Positions 27,199 to 37,085 of a DNA stretch of 64,000 nucleotides are shown here, one piece after another. Made by a program: the position numbers and the translations under genes. Below the pieces are notes generated by a model. That model was not told the DNA's origin. It made no database searches and saw only the letters and a list, made by a program, of their open reading frames with translations. This DNA is from UBA1189 sp045660385 (GTDB taxonomy: Bacteria > Bacteroidota > Bacteroidia > Bacteroidales > Bacteroidaceae): NCBI GenBank assembly GCA_045660385.1, contig JAZRDT010000030.1:1-64000 (forward strand), read 5' to 3'. How positions within the stretch are numbered: position 1 is the stretch's first letter; each line of letters begins with the position of its first letter.

Positions 27199-29337
27199 AT
27201 GAAAGATGTAACGAAAAGTTTTTATGCTCTTCAAACGAAGATAAAAAAAGAAAGTTTTAAGAGTTTTGATTATAGACTTAAAGTTGATGGATCATTGAAA
27301 GTAATTAGAGAAACTAATCCACTATATGTAAAACCGATATTTTCCATACAATCTGTTAGTGAAGCGGCAACATTTGATTCAGCTACAATTATCCTGATAT
27401 CTGCCGCAGGTGCTACGGGAAAGACAACGCTTACCCATCAGTTGTCTTATGAGTTCGGTGCACCCATTTGGGACTTGAGTAAACATGATCCAGTTGCGAG
27501 TCATTCATTGACTGGGCATTTAATTAATAGTTTAGAACTTACCGATTTTACATCTTTTCTTCAGAGTCTAAAGCAGGGCAATTCTACAATGCTGATTGAT
27601 GCATTCGATGAAGCTTTCTTAAAGACAACTAATGAGGGATTTTATAGTTTTCTTGATGATATTGTAAATATTGCGCTTGATTCAACAGGGACTCCATTTG
27701 TCCTTTTGGGGCGTACAAATGTAATGGAACTGATAACATTGTATTTAGAAGAGAAAGGTATAAAAGTCGTGTTGTTGCAGATAGAGCCTTTTACAGAAGA
27801 TTTGGCATGTGAGTTTATCGATAATCATGTTACTACTGAGGCGAAGGATAAACATAAACAACAGTATATAGAGGTGCGTAACTTCATAATCAAAACGATA
27901 GAGGGCTTCTTTAAAAATCAGTCTGAAATCAATCGAAAGCAATATATTCAGTTTTTGGGTTATGCTCCTGTGCTATTGGCGATATCTACTCTGTTGCGTG
28001 AGAATGGTAATTATCAAATGTTGTTGACAAGCCTAAAAGCAACAAATAAAAAAAATATTGATTTGATAGTTGATATTATTGAGAGGATTTTGCGCAGAGA
28101 AAAAGACGAAAAAATAGGTATGCTATTATTACCTTCATTATTGAAGGGTAGAGACGACAATTTTATAAGGATAGCTCAGGAAAGGTCTTATAGTCTGGAA
28201 GAACAATGTGCTAGATTGTTATATAAGCAATTAGGAGTGGATTATAGTTATCCAGTGATGCATGATGATGCATTTGATACCGCATACAACCAACAAATTG
28301 GTGATTGGCTCTCTGAACATCCTTTTCTGCTGAATGGTAAGATTGCTAATACAGTTTTTGAAAGTTATATTATAAGTGTATTAGTAGATAAACCTAGGTA
28401 TAAAGAACATGTCTTTTGTTATTTAAATGAAAAATATACAAATGCTTACATGTTGTTTTATATATATAATTCTATTGTAAATAGTAATCGTGTTGTAGAC
28501 AAGGATTTTGTAAAATATTTATATAATTCCTTGTGCTCTCTTGATAAAAAAGAGAGTTATTCTTCTATGGAATTGTTACTATCTGAATTTGAGCAAAATA
28601 CAGGTGATGTGATATGTGAACTGTTATTTGTTAAGGGCGGTGAGGATTGTGAAGACGATTATAATTATTTCTTAAATATAGGTGAGACTGATGTTTTATC
28701 TTTAGGTTCTAATATCTCAAATATTACAATAGATGCGCCTATTAGGGTCGAATTATCGCAGAGTAAAACAGAGTGTATACCACCTGTCTATATTAAGTGC
28801 AAGGAAATAAAATGTTCTGCTCCAGAGGTTTTATTGACTCCTTCTGTTGATATTAATGATTGTGTTGTATTCGAGTGTGATAACTTTTATGTGTATTCAT
28901 CAAACTATGGCGTATTACCACGAATAACAGATAGGAGTAATAGTTTACATTCCTGCTTTAGAATATATTCAAAAAATAAATTGTCTTATCCATTTGTTCA
29001 ATATCAACAAGAATCGATGTTGGCGGATATTCCTACTAATATAGCAGAGAAATATCATAAAATGCGTAGAATCATTCTGATGTTTCGTTCACATAGTAAA
29101 GGGAAGTTGGCTCGGTACAAAGAGAAGATAGATAATAGAATTGGAAATGTTGCTGTCGGAAAAAAAGTTCTGGATGCTCTGAAGTCCTCAGGAATAATCT
29201 ATGTAGACAAACATCTATACATTATTGATAATGATAAGATCGCTTCCTTGTTAGGGGTAAAATACAATGACATAAGGTGTTGTGTTGTCAATCAAAAAAT
29301 TCGTGATTTCCTGGGGAATATAAAAGTAGAAGATTGA
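27199..29337 (+). CDS. P-loop STAND-like NTPase, possible single-gene defence protein
   Basis: A 712-residue protein, strikingly A/T-rich. Residues about 65-90 carry ISAAGATGKTTLTHQLSYEF (Walker A) and about 130-140 TMLIDAFDEAFL (Walker B with the extra acidic residue typical of NACHT/STAND ATPases). About residues 235-420 are helical, as in STAND winged-helix/helical regions. The C-terminal half has a run of short beta-like segments (DVLSLGSNISNITIDAPIRV) that could form a beta-helix, and ends with a helical region. No effector domain is recognised. It lies alone, in an island with toxin-antitoxin pairs, so phage defence is a reasonable but unproven role. Confidence 0.6.
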   Translation: MKDVTKSFYALQTKIKKESFKSFDYRLKVDGSLKVIRETNPLYVKPIFSIQSVSEAATFDSATIILISAAGATGKTTLTHQLSYEFGAPIWDLSKHDPVASHSLTGHLINSLELTDFTSFLQSLKQGNSTMLIDAFDEAFLKTTNEGFYSFLDDIVNIALDSTGTPFVLLGRTNVMELITLYLEEKGIKVVLLQIEPFTEDLACEFIDNHVTTEAKDKHKQQYIEVRNFIIKTIEGFFKNQSEINRKQYIQFLGYAPVLLAISTLLRENGNYQMLLTSLKATNKKNIDLIVDIIERILRREKDEKIGMLLLPSLLKGRDDNFIRIAQERSYSLEEQCARLLYKQLGVDYSYPVMHDDAFDTAYNQQIGDWLSEHPFLLNGKIANTVFESYIISVLVDKPRYKEHVFCYLNEKYTNAYMLFYIYNSIVNSNRVVDKDFVKYLYNSLCSLDKKESYSSMELLLSEFEQNTGDVICELLFVKGGEDCEDDYNYFLNIGETDVLSLGSNISNITIDAPIRVELSQSKTECIPPVYIKCKEIKCSAPEVLLTPSVDINDCVVFECDNFYVYSSNYGVLPRITDRSNSLHSCFRIYSKNKLSYPFVQYQQESMLADIPTNIAEKYHKMRRIILMFRSHSKGKLARYKEKIDNRIGNVAVGKKVLDALKSSGIIYVDKHLYIIDNDKIASLLGVKYNDIRCCVVNQKIRDFLGNIKVED

Positions 29338-29640
29338 AGTATTGGCTTTAGTCATAGTTCAGTCAAGACTAAGTCATCGTCTTCGTACAGCTCCGCTGCT
29401 TATTCGTGTTGATAAGTAAAAAACTCAGTAGGTCTAATAGCTGAATGCCGTGTTAATACCTAGCTTACCGCATTAACTCTCGGTTCTCTTATGCACGACT
29501 CGGAACAGAACTCTAGGTGGGGTATAAATTGTACCCCTACTCGAATGAAGACTTCCTCGCAGTTTACTGCCACTAAATATTACACTATTATCATTAAATA
29601 AGAACAACTTCGCTGTATCCAACCATTAAATAATCATCCG
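29338..29640. other. Gap with an unexplained hairpin
   Basis: About 300 bases without a supported gene. Part is repeat-like (GTCATCGTCTTCGTACAGC, about 29370-29400). The segment 29420-29600 is not made of the known repeats and includes GGGGTA/TACCCC (about 29519-29538) as a hairpin. No promoter or coding frame is convincing. Confidence 0.5.
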
Positions 29641-29692
29641 CGATGCCCGAGTCCCCTCGCCCCTTGGAGAGGGTTAGGGTGAGGCCCCTTTT
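29641..29692. repeat. GGGTTAGGGTGAGGC leader hairpin
   Basis: GCGATGCCCGAG joint, CCCTCGCC/GGAGAGGG type stem and TTAGGGTGAGGCCCC, ending about seven bases before the ATG at 29698. Almost the same as the copy at 15956-16012. Confidence 0.85.
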
Positions 29693-29697
29693 ATTCC

Positions 29698-30762
29698 ATG
29701 AATAAAAATCGAATCGAATACATCGACGCCCTCCGTGGCTTCACCATGATCCTGGTGGTTTTCTCCCATGTGATGCTCTTCACATTTGGGATAGAATCAT
29801 CATTCGTCAATGAGGTATTCATGTCGTTCCGTATGCCCCTGTTCTTCTTCATCAGTGGCTTCATTGGATACAAGGCTGGTGTAGAGTGGACGGGACGTAC
29901 ATGGTGGACGATGAGCCGGAAGAAATTGATGGTGCAGTTGATACCCACCTTTGTGTTCGGACTCATCTGTGCCTATGCCTACCAGAAACTAGACTTCATG
30001 GCCTTTGTTACTAGTCCCGCCAAGCTCGGCTATTGGTTTACCATAGCCCTGCTTGAGATGTTCTTATTGGTGTACACCATGAACTGGGTGTTGTATCAGT
30101 GTAGCAAGAAAGAGTCAAGGTCTCATAAGGTGATAGCCCTGGTATTGATCTATGTAGCCCTCTATTTATGTAGACTTGTTCCCGACTATCTGCCCTCTTT
30201 GAGTGGCGCATACGATGTGTTGAGTTTGCACTATGTATCCCTCTATTTCCCCTTCTTTGCCTTTGGCTATATCTGCTCGATGTATAAGGAGGCGTTCAAT
30301 CGAATGCTTGAGCATAAGTATTTCGCTGCAGTCGCTATTGTTCTATTTGTGGCGCTTTTCTATGTGCGAAGAACTTATATCCTTCCCTACTTGGGTGGCG
30401 GAGCGTTAATCTTTATCTCAAGCTTCTTTATCCAGTTGGCTGTGGGTATCTTGGGGCTGCTTGTGGTGTATAACACATTCCGGACGTATGCCGAATCGTT
30501 CACTTCAGATAAGAGGGTAGGGCGGGCACTGCAATATATCGGTAAGCGCACGTTAGATATCTATCTACTGCACTACTTCTTCCTTCCTCATGTACCTCAA
30601 ATAGGGCGTATGCTGGAGCAAGGCAATAATGCAGCTTTAGAACTCGCCCTTGGTGGCTGCATCTCTCTCTTGGTCATAGGCCTTTGCTTAGTGGTAAGCA
30701 ATGTCTTGCGTACAAGTAAAGTATTATCGAAATACCTATTTGGCGTAAAAACGAACCATTAA
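29698..30762 (+). CDS. Acyltransferase 3 family membrane protein
   Basis: A 354-residue polytopic protein beginning MNKNRIEYIDALRGFTMILV, then FSHV and SFRMPLFFFISGFIGY, the acyltransferase 3 N-terminus. Likely transfers an acetyl or other acyl group to a sugar of the second polysaccharide. It starts right after a leader hairpin repeat and is separated from the next flippase by a hairpin array, so it is an isolated cassette between repeats. Confidence 0.9.
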   Translation: MNKNRIEYIDALRGFTMILVVFSHVMLFTFGIESSFVNEVFMSFRMPLFFFISGFIGYKAGVEWTGRTWWTMSRKKLMVQLIPTFVFGLICAYAYQKLDFMAFVTSPAKLGYWFTIALLEMFLLVYTMNWVLYQCSKKESRSHKVIALVLIYVALYLCRLVPDYLPSLSGAYDVLSLHYVSLYFPFFAFGYICSMYKEAFNRMLEHKYFAAVAIVLFVALFYVRRTYILPYLGGGALIFISSFFIQLAVGILGLLVVYNTFRTYAESFTSDKRVGRALQYIGKRTLDIYLLHYFFLPHVPQIGRMLEQGNNAALELALGGCISLLVIGLCLVVSNVLRTSKVLSKYLFGVKTNH

Positions 30763-30970
30763 CTAGCAGTCAATGACTGCGATTAACCGTTGCGTAGCAA
30801 CTTTCACCGCACTATAGGTGCTTTCACTGCACCAAAGGTGCTTTAGCCCTTAACCCATAACCTTTAACCGCGCTTTAGCGCTTTCACCGTCGCCCCGCGA
30901 CTTTCACCGTGGCTCCGCCACTTTAACCATTGCACAGCAATTTTAACCAGCGCTTTTAGCGCGTTTAAGT
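30763..30970. repeat. TTTMMCC-sense mini-hairpin array
   Basis: Hairpins with stems GCAGTC/GACTGC, GTTGC/GCAAC, GCAC/GTGC, GCACC/GGTGC, GCGC, GTCGC, GTGGC/GCCAC, TTGC/GCAA and GCGC, spaced by TTTCACC, TTTAACC and a CTTAACCCATAACC run. It ends at the start region of the second flippase. Confidence 0.85.
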
Positions 30971-32503
30971 ATGTCTGAAATATCCGAAAATAACAAACGC
31001 ATAGCCAAGAACACATTGATGCTCTATGCTCGCATGCTTGTATCAATGCTGGTTGGATTGTATACAAGCCGTATCACTCTAAATGCATTGGGTGTTGATA
31101 ACTATGGAATTTATAATGTTGTTGGAGGGGTTGTTGGTCTGTTTAGTCTATTGAGTGGTTCACTTTCTGCAGCAATCAGTCGTTTTATAACATTTGAATT
31201 GGGCCGTGAGGATTCGGATAGGTTGAAAAAAGTGTTTTCTTCTGCTATAACAATACAAATTGTATTATCCATTGTAATTGTGTTATTAGCAGAAACAGTA
31301 GGTTTATGGTTTCTAAATAATAAGTTAGTAATCCCTATAGAACGTATGGATGCAGCTCATTGGGTATACCAACTTTCTATCCTTACGTTTGTTATAGGTT
31401 TGATAAGTGTACCATATAATGCGTCAATAATAGCTCATGAACGTATGTCTGCATTTGCATATATGAGTTTATTTGATGTGCTTGGAAAGTTACTGATTGC
31501 ACTTTCAATGTACAATTCACCTTACGATCGTTTGATACATTATGCAATTCTTTTGGCCACTTTGTCTATATTCTATAATCTAATATATTACATCTATTGT
31601 AAGAAACAATTTACAGAGTGTACTTATGTATTCTTTTTTGATAAGGCTTTGTTTCGGAAGATGTTTGGCTTTGCCGGGTGGAACTTTATTGGTGCTTCCT
31701 CTGCTATTTTGCGTGATCAAGGTGGTAACATTATTCTCAACATGTTTTGTGGACCAGCTGTAAATGCGGCACGAGGAATAGCTCTTCAAGTCAGTGGTGC
31801 AATACAAGGTTTTGTAAGTAATTTTATGACTGCACTTAATCCTCAGATAACAAAGTCTTATGCTTCAGGAGAACGTGACTATATGATGTCGTTAATATAT
31901 AAGGGGGCACGTTTTTCTTATTATATTCTGTTGATACTGTCTTTGCCTGTTATCATCAATGCTCAATATATATTGGTAATTTGGTTAGGTGAAGTTCCTG
32001 AACATACCGTTTCTTTTATACAGTTGGTACTTATATTTGCTATGAGCGAATCTTTGGCCCATCCTTTGGTAACAGCAATGCTTGCTACTGGAAATATTCG
32101 TAATTATCAATTGGTAGTTGGAGGTTTGCAGATGATGAACCTTCCTTTGGCTTACTTGTTCTTGCGTTTAGGTTATCCACCAGAATCAGTCTTTTTTGTA
32201 TCCATCTTTGTTTCTGTGTGTTGCGAAATGGCACGATTGTATATGTTGCGTGGTATGATACAACTGTCTGTGAGTTCTTTCTTGCGTAATGTTTATTTCA
32301 ATGTTATTCTAGTTACAATTTTAGCTGCTATTATACCATTGGTGATTTCAAATGCATTGCCCAATAATTTTATCGGATTTCTCATTAGTTGTGCTTTATG
32401 TTTCATATGTACGATAATTTCTATCTTGTATGTAGGCTTTAGTAACAGTGAACGCACAATGATTGTATCAAAAACGTTGCTTTTTATACGAAAACACCTT
32501 TAA
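30971..32503 (+). CDS. Second Wzx-type polysaccharide flippase
   Basis: A 510-residue membrane protein with about 14 hydrophobic helices; KRIAKNTLMLYARMLVSMLV near the start and GVDNYGIYNVVGGVVGLFSL are typical of Bacteroidales polysaccharide transporters. It should export the lipid-linked unit made by the second block. It is only distantly like the flippase at 3364. Two bases separate it from the next gene, so it heads a long operon-like run to about 45 kb. Confidence 0.9.
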   Translation: MSEISENNKRIAKNTLMLYARMLVSMLVGLYTSRITLNALGVDNYGIYNVVGGVVGLFSLLSGSLSAAISRFITFELGREDSDRLKKVFSSAITIQIVLSIVIVLLAETVGLWFLNNKLVIPIERMDAAHWVYQLSILTFVIGLISVPYNASIIAHERMSAFAYMSLFDVLGKLLIALSMYNSPYDRLIHYAILLATLSIFYNLIYYIYCKKQFTECTYVFFFDKALFRKMFGFAGWNFIGASSAILRDQGGNIILNMFCGPAVNAARGIALQVSGAIQGFVSNFMTALNPQITKSYASGERDYMMSLIYKGARFSYYILLILSLPVIINAQYILVIWLGEVPEHTVSFIQLVLIFAMSESLAHPLVTAMLATGNIRNYQLVVGGLQMMNLPLAYLFLRLGYPPESVFFVSIFVSVCCEMARLYMLRGMIQLSVSSFLRNVYFNVILVTILAAIIPLVISNALPNNFIGFLISCALCFICTIISILYVGFSNSERTMIVSKTLLFIRKHL

Positions 32504-32505
32504 AA

Positions 32506-33663
32506 ATGATAAATATTGCCGACCCTTCGCAATGTTGTGGCTGCACCGCTTGCGCTTCGGTTTGCGCGCACGATGCTATCACGATGCGCCCCGATGCATT
32601 AGGTTTTCTGTATCCGCAAGTCGATGTGGCAAAGTGTACCGACTGTGGTTTGTGTGAGAAGGTCTGTGCTTTCCATGATGATTATGACAAGTCACTCAAT
32701 CTATCTCAGCCATTAGCCTATGGAGCACGCCATAAAGATATGAATGAGGTGGCCACCAGCCGTAGTGGAGCTGCATTTATTGCCATCTCCGATTATATAT
32801 TAGAGAATTGCGGCGTGGTGTATGGCGCAGGATATACCGACCATTTCCGTGTAGTGCACAAACGGGCTACTACGAAGGAGCAACGCAACGAGTTCAAGGG
32901 GAGCAAATATGTCCAGAGCGACCTTACGGGAGTCTTTCGTCAGGTCAAGAAAGATCTCAAAGCAGGTTTTGTTGTGTTGTTCTCGGGTACCCCTTGTCAA
33001 ACCGCAGGACTCCACTCATACGTGGGGAGCAGATTACGTGATAATCTTTTTCTTGTCGATATTGTCTGTCATGGTGTTCCTGGCCCTTACATCTGGCGTG
33101 ACTACTTGACTTATTTGGAGAAAAAACATGGTTCAGATATCTGCTATGTCAATTTCCGAGACAAAGAGGAGTTTGGATGGGAAGCTCATCGCGAAACGTT
33201 TAAGTTTAGTGAAGGAGGAGATAAGAAATTCTTTTCAAATACTTTCTATAATAATATCATATTTCGTCGCTCATGTAGTGAATGTAAGTATGCTAATTTG
33301 CAACGTCCGAGCGATATTACTATTGCCGACTTTTGGGGATGGCAAAAGACTGATTCTACTATCAATGCTGATGACAAGGGCTTATCGTTGGTTCTGTGTA
33401 ACACCGAGAAGGGGCGTCAGTTGTTTGATGCCGTTAAAGAACGTATGACGGTTATCCCAGCTGAACTAGAAAACTGCTTGCAACCCAACTTGCAACATCC
33501 TTCAGAAATCCATCCTCAGCGAATGGACTTTGAGCGCGATTATGCACGCAAAGGATTCGTGTATGCGATGAAGAAATATGGCGACTTAGGGTGGCGCTAT
33601 AAGATGAAAGTCTATGTAGCACGTATCAAGAGAGTAATAAAACGTGTAATTGGTAGAAAATGA
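32506..33663 (+). CDS. F420 hydrogenase beta-subunit-like iron-sulfur protein
   Basis: A 385-residue protein. The N-terminus carries two 4Fe-4S motifs, CCGCTACASVC and CTDCGLCEKVC, followed by a coenzyme-F420-hydrogenase/dehydrogenase beta-subunit C-terminal domain (SRSGAAFIAISDYIL, LFSGTPCQTAGL). Such proteins are regular neighbours of polysaccharide pyruvyl transferases in Bacteroidales loci; their reaction there is not established. It overlaps the pyruvyl transferase start by four bases. Confidence 0.9.
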   Translation: MINIADPSQCCGCTACASVCAHDAITMRPDALGFLYPQVDVAKCTDCGLCEKVCAFHDDYDKSLNLSQPLAYGARHKDMNEVATSRSGAAFIAISDYILENCGVVYGAGYTDHFRVVHKRATTKEQRNEFKGSKYVQSDLTGVFRQVKKDLKAGFVVLFSGTPCQTAGLHSYVGSRLRDNLFLVDIVCHGVPGPYIWRDYLTYLEKKHGSDICYVNFRDKEEFGWEAHRETFKFSEGGDKKFFSNTFYNNIIFRRSCSECKYANLQRPSDITIADFWGWQKTDSTINADDKGLSLVLCNTEKGRQLFDAVKERMTVIPAELENCLQPNLQHPSEIHPQRMDFERDYARKGFVYAMKKYGDLGWRYKMKVYVARIKRVIKRVIGRK

Positions 33664-34769
33664 AAATAGGAATATTGACATTTCATTGCGCTCATAATTA
33701 TGGAGCGGTTTTGCAATGTTATGCTACGCAAGAGTTTCTGCGTAGTAAAGGATATGATGTGGAGATTATCAATTATCGTCCAGATTATCTCTTAGAACCT
33801 TATCGGTTATTGAAAAAAAGAATAAGGTATCGTGGATTTATTCGTTTTATAAAGGATATAATACAGGAGTTAATCATATTTCCTACTCGATATCAACATT
33901 GGAAAGGTTTTCGTCGTTTTATAACTCAACGGTTGCTGTTGTCACAGCCCATAGATGATAACTCTTTAATATCTGCTGATTATGATGTATATCTCGTTGG
34001 CAGTGATCAAATCTGGAATCCTAATATAACCCAAGGATTTGATAAGGCATATTTTTGCGACTTTTCCTTTGAAAAAGGGACAAAGAAATATATCGCCTAT
34101 GCAGCTAGTATGGAGGCTAAGTCTTTGGATTTAGAGAAGGAGTGGTTCTATCGTAGACAATTAAAGCGTTTTGATGCAATAAGCGTACGAGAGGAGAATC
34201 TAATGAAGATGTTGTCTCCTCTTATTGATATGCCTGTTAGACATGTGCTTGACCCGACTTTGATGGTGCCAGTTTCTATCTGGGATAAGTTTCATACTAA
34301 ATCCATAATTAGCGAGAAGTTTGTGCTTGTATATCAGGTGATTCCAGATGATAATACATTACGGATTGCTAATCATATTGCAAATCAGATATCTGCAAAA
34401 GTTGTAAATGTAGTTGCCAATATGTCAAACATATCATTTTATACAAGACATTCTCATCAAAATGCAACACCAGAGGACTTTATTAGTATCCTGCGAAATG
34501 CTGCATGTGTAGTTACAACTTCTTTTCATGGAACAGCATTTTCTCTCATCTTTAATCGTCCTTTTTATACATTAAAATTAAATAAGGGTTGGGATGAACG
34601 TTCAATGTCTTTATTAAATCAGTTAAATCTTCGAGACAGGTTGGTAGATGTAATTTCTGCTCCTGAGTTTACAGAAATTGACTATTCAAAAGTAAATCCT
34701 GTGCTTGACGCGTTACGTCAGGAATCACAAGATTTTTTGATTAAGGCATTGTTGACGAACCTACGATAA
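33660..34769 (+). CDS. Polysaccharide pyruvyl transferase family protein
   Basis: A 369-residue WcaK/CsaB-like protein. Visible are KIGILTFHCAHNYGAVLQCY at the start, YLVGSDQIWNPN and VTTSFHGTAFSLIFNRPFY near the end, family hallmarks. It would transfer pyruvate from phosphoenolpyruvate to a sugar as a ketal, adding negative charge. It is coupled to the iron-sulfur protein gene upstream. The following 253 bases show no gene and no known repeat. Confidence 0.9.
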   Translation: MKIGILTFHCAHNYGAVLQCYATQEFLRSKGYDVEIINYRPDYLLEPYRLLKKRIRYRGFIRFIKDIIQELIIFPTRYQHWKGFRRFITQRLLLSQPIDDNSLISADYDVYLVGSDQIWNPNITQGFDKAYFCDFSFEKGTKKYIAYAASMEAKSLDLEKEWFYRRQLKRFDAISVREENLMKMLSPLIDMPVRHVLDPTLMVPVSIWDKFHTKSIISEKFVLVYQVIPDDNTLRIANHIANQISAKVVNVVANMSNISFYTRHSHQNATPEDFISILRNAACVVTTSFHGTAFSLIFNRPFYTLKLNKGWDERSMSLLNQLNLRDRLVDVISAPEFTEIDYSKVNPVLDALRQESQDFLIKALLTNLR

Positions 34770-35022
34770 GTATAAGAGCCAAAGTTCTTATAATACATAT
34801 ATTCTAACCTAGTTCAACTAAATAGAGTAGCTGCCTTCTTGATAATTCATAATGTTAGGTATGTTGTTATAAAACACTTTGTGCCCCTGCTATTCAGCTG
34901 CAAATTATGCAGTTCCCGTTTCTAAGCTTTTTTAATTTCGTGTTCTCTAAAAATAAATTTAGTTGAATAAAAAAATGTCGTTATGACACACACTTGATGT
35001 TTTATGTTACATCTTTTACGTT

Positions 35023-36000
35023 ATGATTACCATTATTGTCCCAGTTTTTAAGGCCGAAAAATATCTTCTTCGCTGCATCGATAGTATATTTGCACAAAGT
35101 TTTACAGACTTTGAATTACTACTTATTGATGATGGAAGCCCTGATAATTGCGGTACTATTTGTGATGAGTATGCAGCTAGAGATAGTCGTGTGCGAGTGT
35201 TCCATAAAGATAATGGCGGTGTCTCTTCTGCACGAAATCTCGGTATCGCACATGCCACAGGTAAATGGATTACCTTTATCGATGCCGATGACTATGTGCA
35301 CCCCGAGTTTTTATCATCATTGTATTCCATGCATGATGCTGATCTGATTGTTGGCTCTTTTCAATTGGTGGGTACAGACGAAAAATGGGATGGGTTGTTA
35401 GAGGATTGTTTTTATGATAAAGTTTCATTTGAAAAGAAGATTGCAGACTTTTCACTCTCACTTAATTTTCATACTCCATGGGGAAAATTGTTTAGACGTG
35501 AAATTATAGTTGATAATAATCTTGTTTTTAATGAAAAGATTTCTGCAGGTGAAGATGCTCTATTTATACTTAATTATCTAATCTACACGAATACTTTACG
35601 ACTATCCAAAGATGCTTATTATTTTTATGAACGAGGTAATAATGGTAGTTTATCCCAAAGTATTTGTAGTATAGAACATCATTTTTATGCAATGGATAAG
35701 TATTATGAGGCTTTGATTGAATTGGAAAATACATTTAAATGTAGTATGCAGCATTTATATATTATATGTGTCCGTGGTTATTGTTCTAAAATTATAGATT
35801 CTATATATAATAAGAATAATGATTTTATTAATAAATGGAATCAATTGCGATTGTTGTATAGAAATAAACACATAATTTTTTTATTAAAAAAAGAGAAGCC
35901 AACTCGTAAAAGAGTCAAACTGTTTAATCTCCTTATGTCTCACAAGATGGGTTTACTATCATTGTTATATATCTATATATTACGAGGTGAAATTTACTAA
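35023..36000 (+). CDS. Glycosyltransferase family 2
   Basis: A 325-residue GT-A protein: MITIIVPVFKAEKYLLRCID, LLIDDGSPDNCGTICDEYAA and FIDADDYVHPE (DXD near residue 90). The N-terminal third closely parallels the enzymes at 11619 and 14948, whereas the rest is A/T-rich and divergent, so the gene may be a recombinant or the N-terminal part may simply be conserved. Confidence 0.9.
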   Translation: MITIIVPVFKAEKYLLRCIDSIFAQSFTDFELLLIDDGSPDNCGTICDEYAARDSRVRVFHKDNGGVSSARNLGIAHATGKWITFIDADDYVHPEFLSSLYSMHDADLIVGSFQLVGTDEKWDGLLEDCFYDKVSFEKKIADFSLSLNFHTPWGKLFRREIIVDNNLVFNEKISAGEDALFILNYLIYTNTLRLSKDAYYFYERGNNGSLSQSICSIEHHFYAMDKYYEALIELENTFKCSMQHLYIICVRGYCSKIIDSIYNKNNDFINKWNQLRLLYRNKHIIFLLKKEKPTRKRVKLFNLLMSHKMGLLSLLYIYILRGEIY

Positions 36001-36076
36001 ATTATTGGAGTAGATATTTATTTGATATAGTTCCATTTAATGAGTCTTATTTGCTAATATTATACATTAACAAGAT

Positions 36077-37036
36077 ATGGTATCCTTAATCGTTCCTGTT
36101 TACAATGCGGAACCCTATTTGAATCATTGTATCAATAGCATCTTAAATCAAACTTATCAGGATTTTGAACTAATTTTAATAGATGATGGAAGTGTAGACA
36201 ATTCACTAAGTATTTGTAATAAGTATGTGAGGGAGGATTCTCGTGTAAAATGTATATCTATAAGAAATAGTGGCGCAAATCATGCTCGAAAAGTTGGGGT
36301 TGAATATTCCTCAGGTGATTATATTATGTTTGTAGATGCAGATGATACAATCTCATGTAATGCTTTGGAAGATATGGTGAATATAATAGATAAGCACAAT
36401 ATAGATCTTGTCGTAGCGCATATGCGAGAAGAGGAAATGAAAATATCTGGTCAGGCTTATCTAATTGATGTATTACATCATGCATGTTGGGTATCAATGT
36501 ATTTTAAGATATATAGAGCTGATGTCTTGAGAAAAAATTTTATAGAAATCCCTATAGATCTAAAGTATGGTGAAGACTTATTGCAGAATGTTAATATTGC
36601 AAAGTATGTTGATAGTGTAATGTATTGTAATATAGAATATTATCATTATCGTATGGTCCCAACATCTATCACCCATACAATGCAGTTTTGTCAAGATTAT
36701 GAGGACAAGTTTCAGGAATTCTTGGTCTCATGTTTATTCGATACAACATTAGCCGAGAAGTTATCTTCAAAAATTCGAACACAAATAGATTATGCATGGG
36801 CTAGGTGTTACTTAGATGGTTTGAAAAATGTTATTATAAGTTCTTCAACTTTTGATTTTGAGAATTCGAATTATTTACGATTGCGTACCATTTATAAGAA
36901 TAATGACTTATCTTTAGGCATAGATGATAAGATTTTGCTTTATTGTAATTCAAATCTCTCTCTTATTTTATTGAGGTTTTATTATTTTTATTGTAGGATG
37001 AAGAATAAGATTAAAAAAAATTATCTTACGAAGTAA
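36077..37036 (+). CDS. Glycosyltransferase family 2
   Basis: A 319-residue family 2 enzyme with MVSLIVPVYNAEPYLNHCIN, LILIDDGSVDNSLSIC and FVDADDTIS near residue 90. A/T-rich throughout. It lies 76 bases after the previous gene. Donor sugar unknown. Confidence 0.88.
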   Translation: MVSLIVPVYNAEPYLNHCINSILNQTYQDFELILIDDGSVDNSLSICNKYVREDSRVKCISIRNSGANHARKVGVEYSSGDYIMFVDADDTISCNALEDMVNIIDKHNIDLVVAHMREEEMKISGQAYLIDVLHHACWVSMYFKIYRADVLRKNFIEIPIDLKYGEDLLQNVNIAKYVDSVMYCNIEYYHYRMVPTSITHTMQFCQDYEDKFQEFLVSCLFDTTLAEKLSSKIRTQIDYAWARCYLDGLKNVIISSSTFDFENSNYLRLRTIYKNNDLSLGIDDKILLYCNSNLSLILLRFYYFYCRMKNKIKKNYLTK

Positions 37037-37085
37037 GTTATACCTCATATTTATAAAGTATCTTTTTGCTTTGGGTATTTATTCT

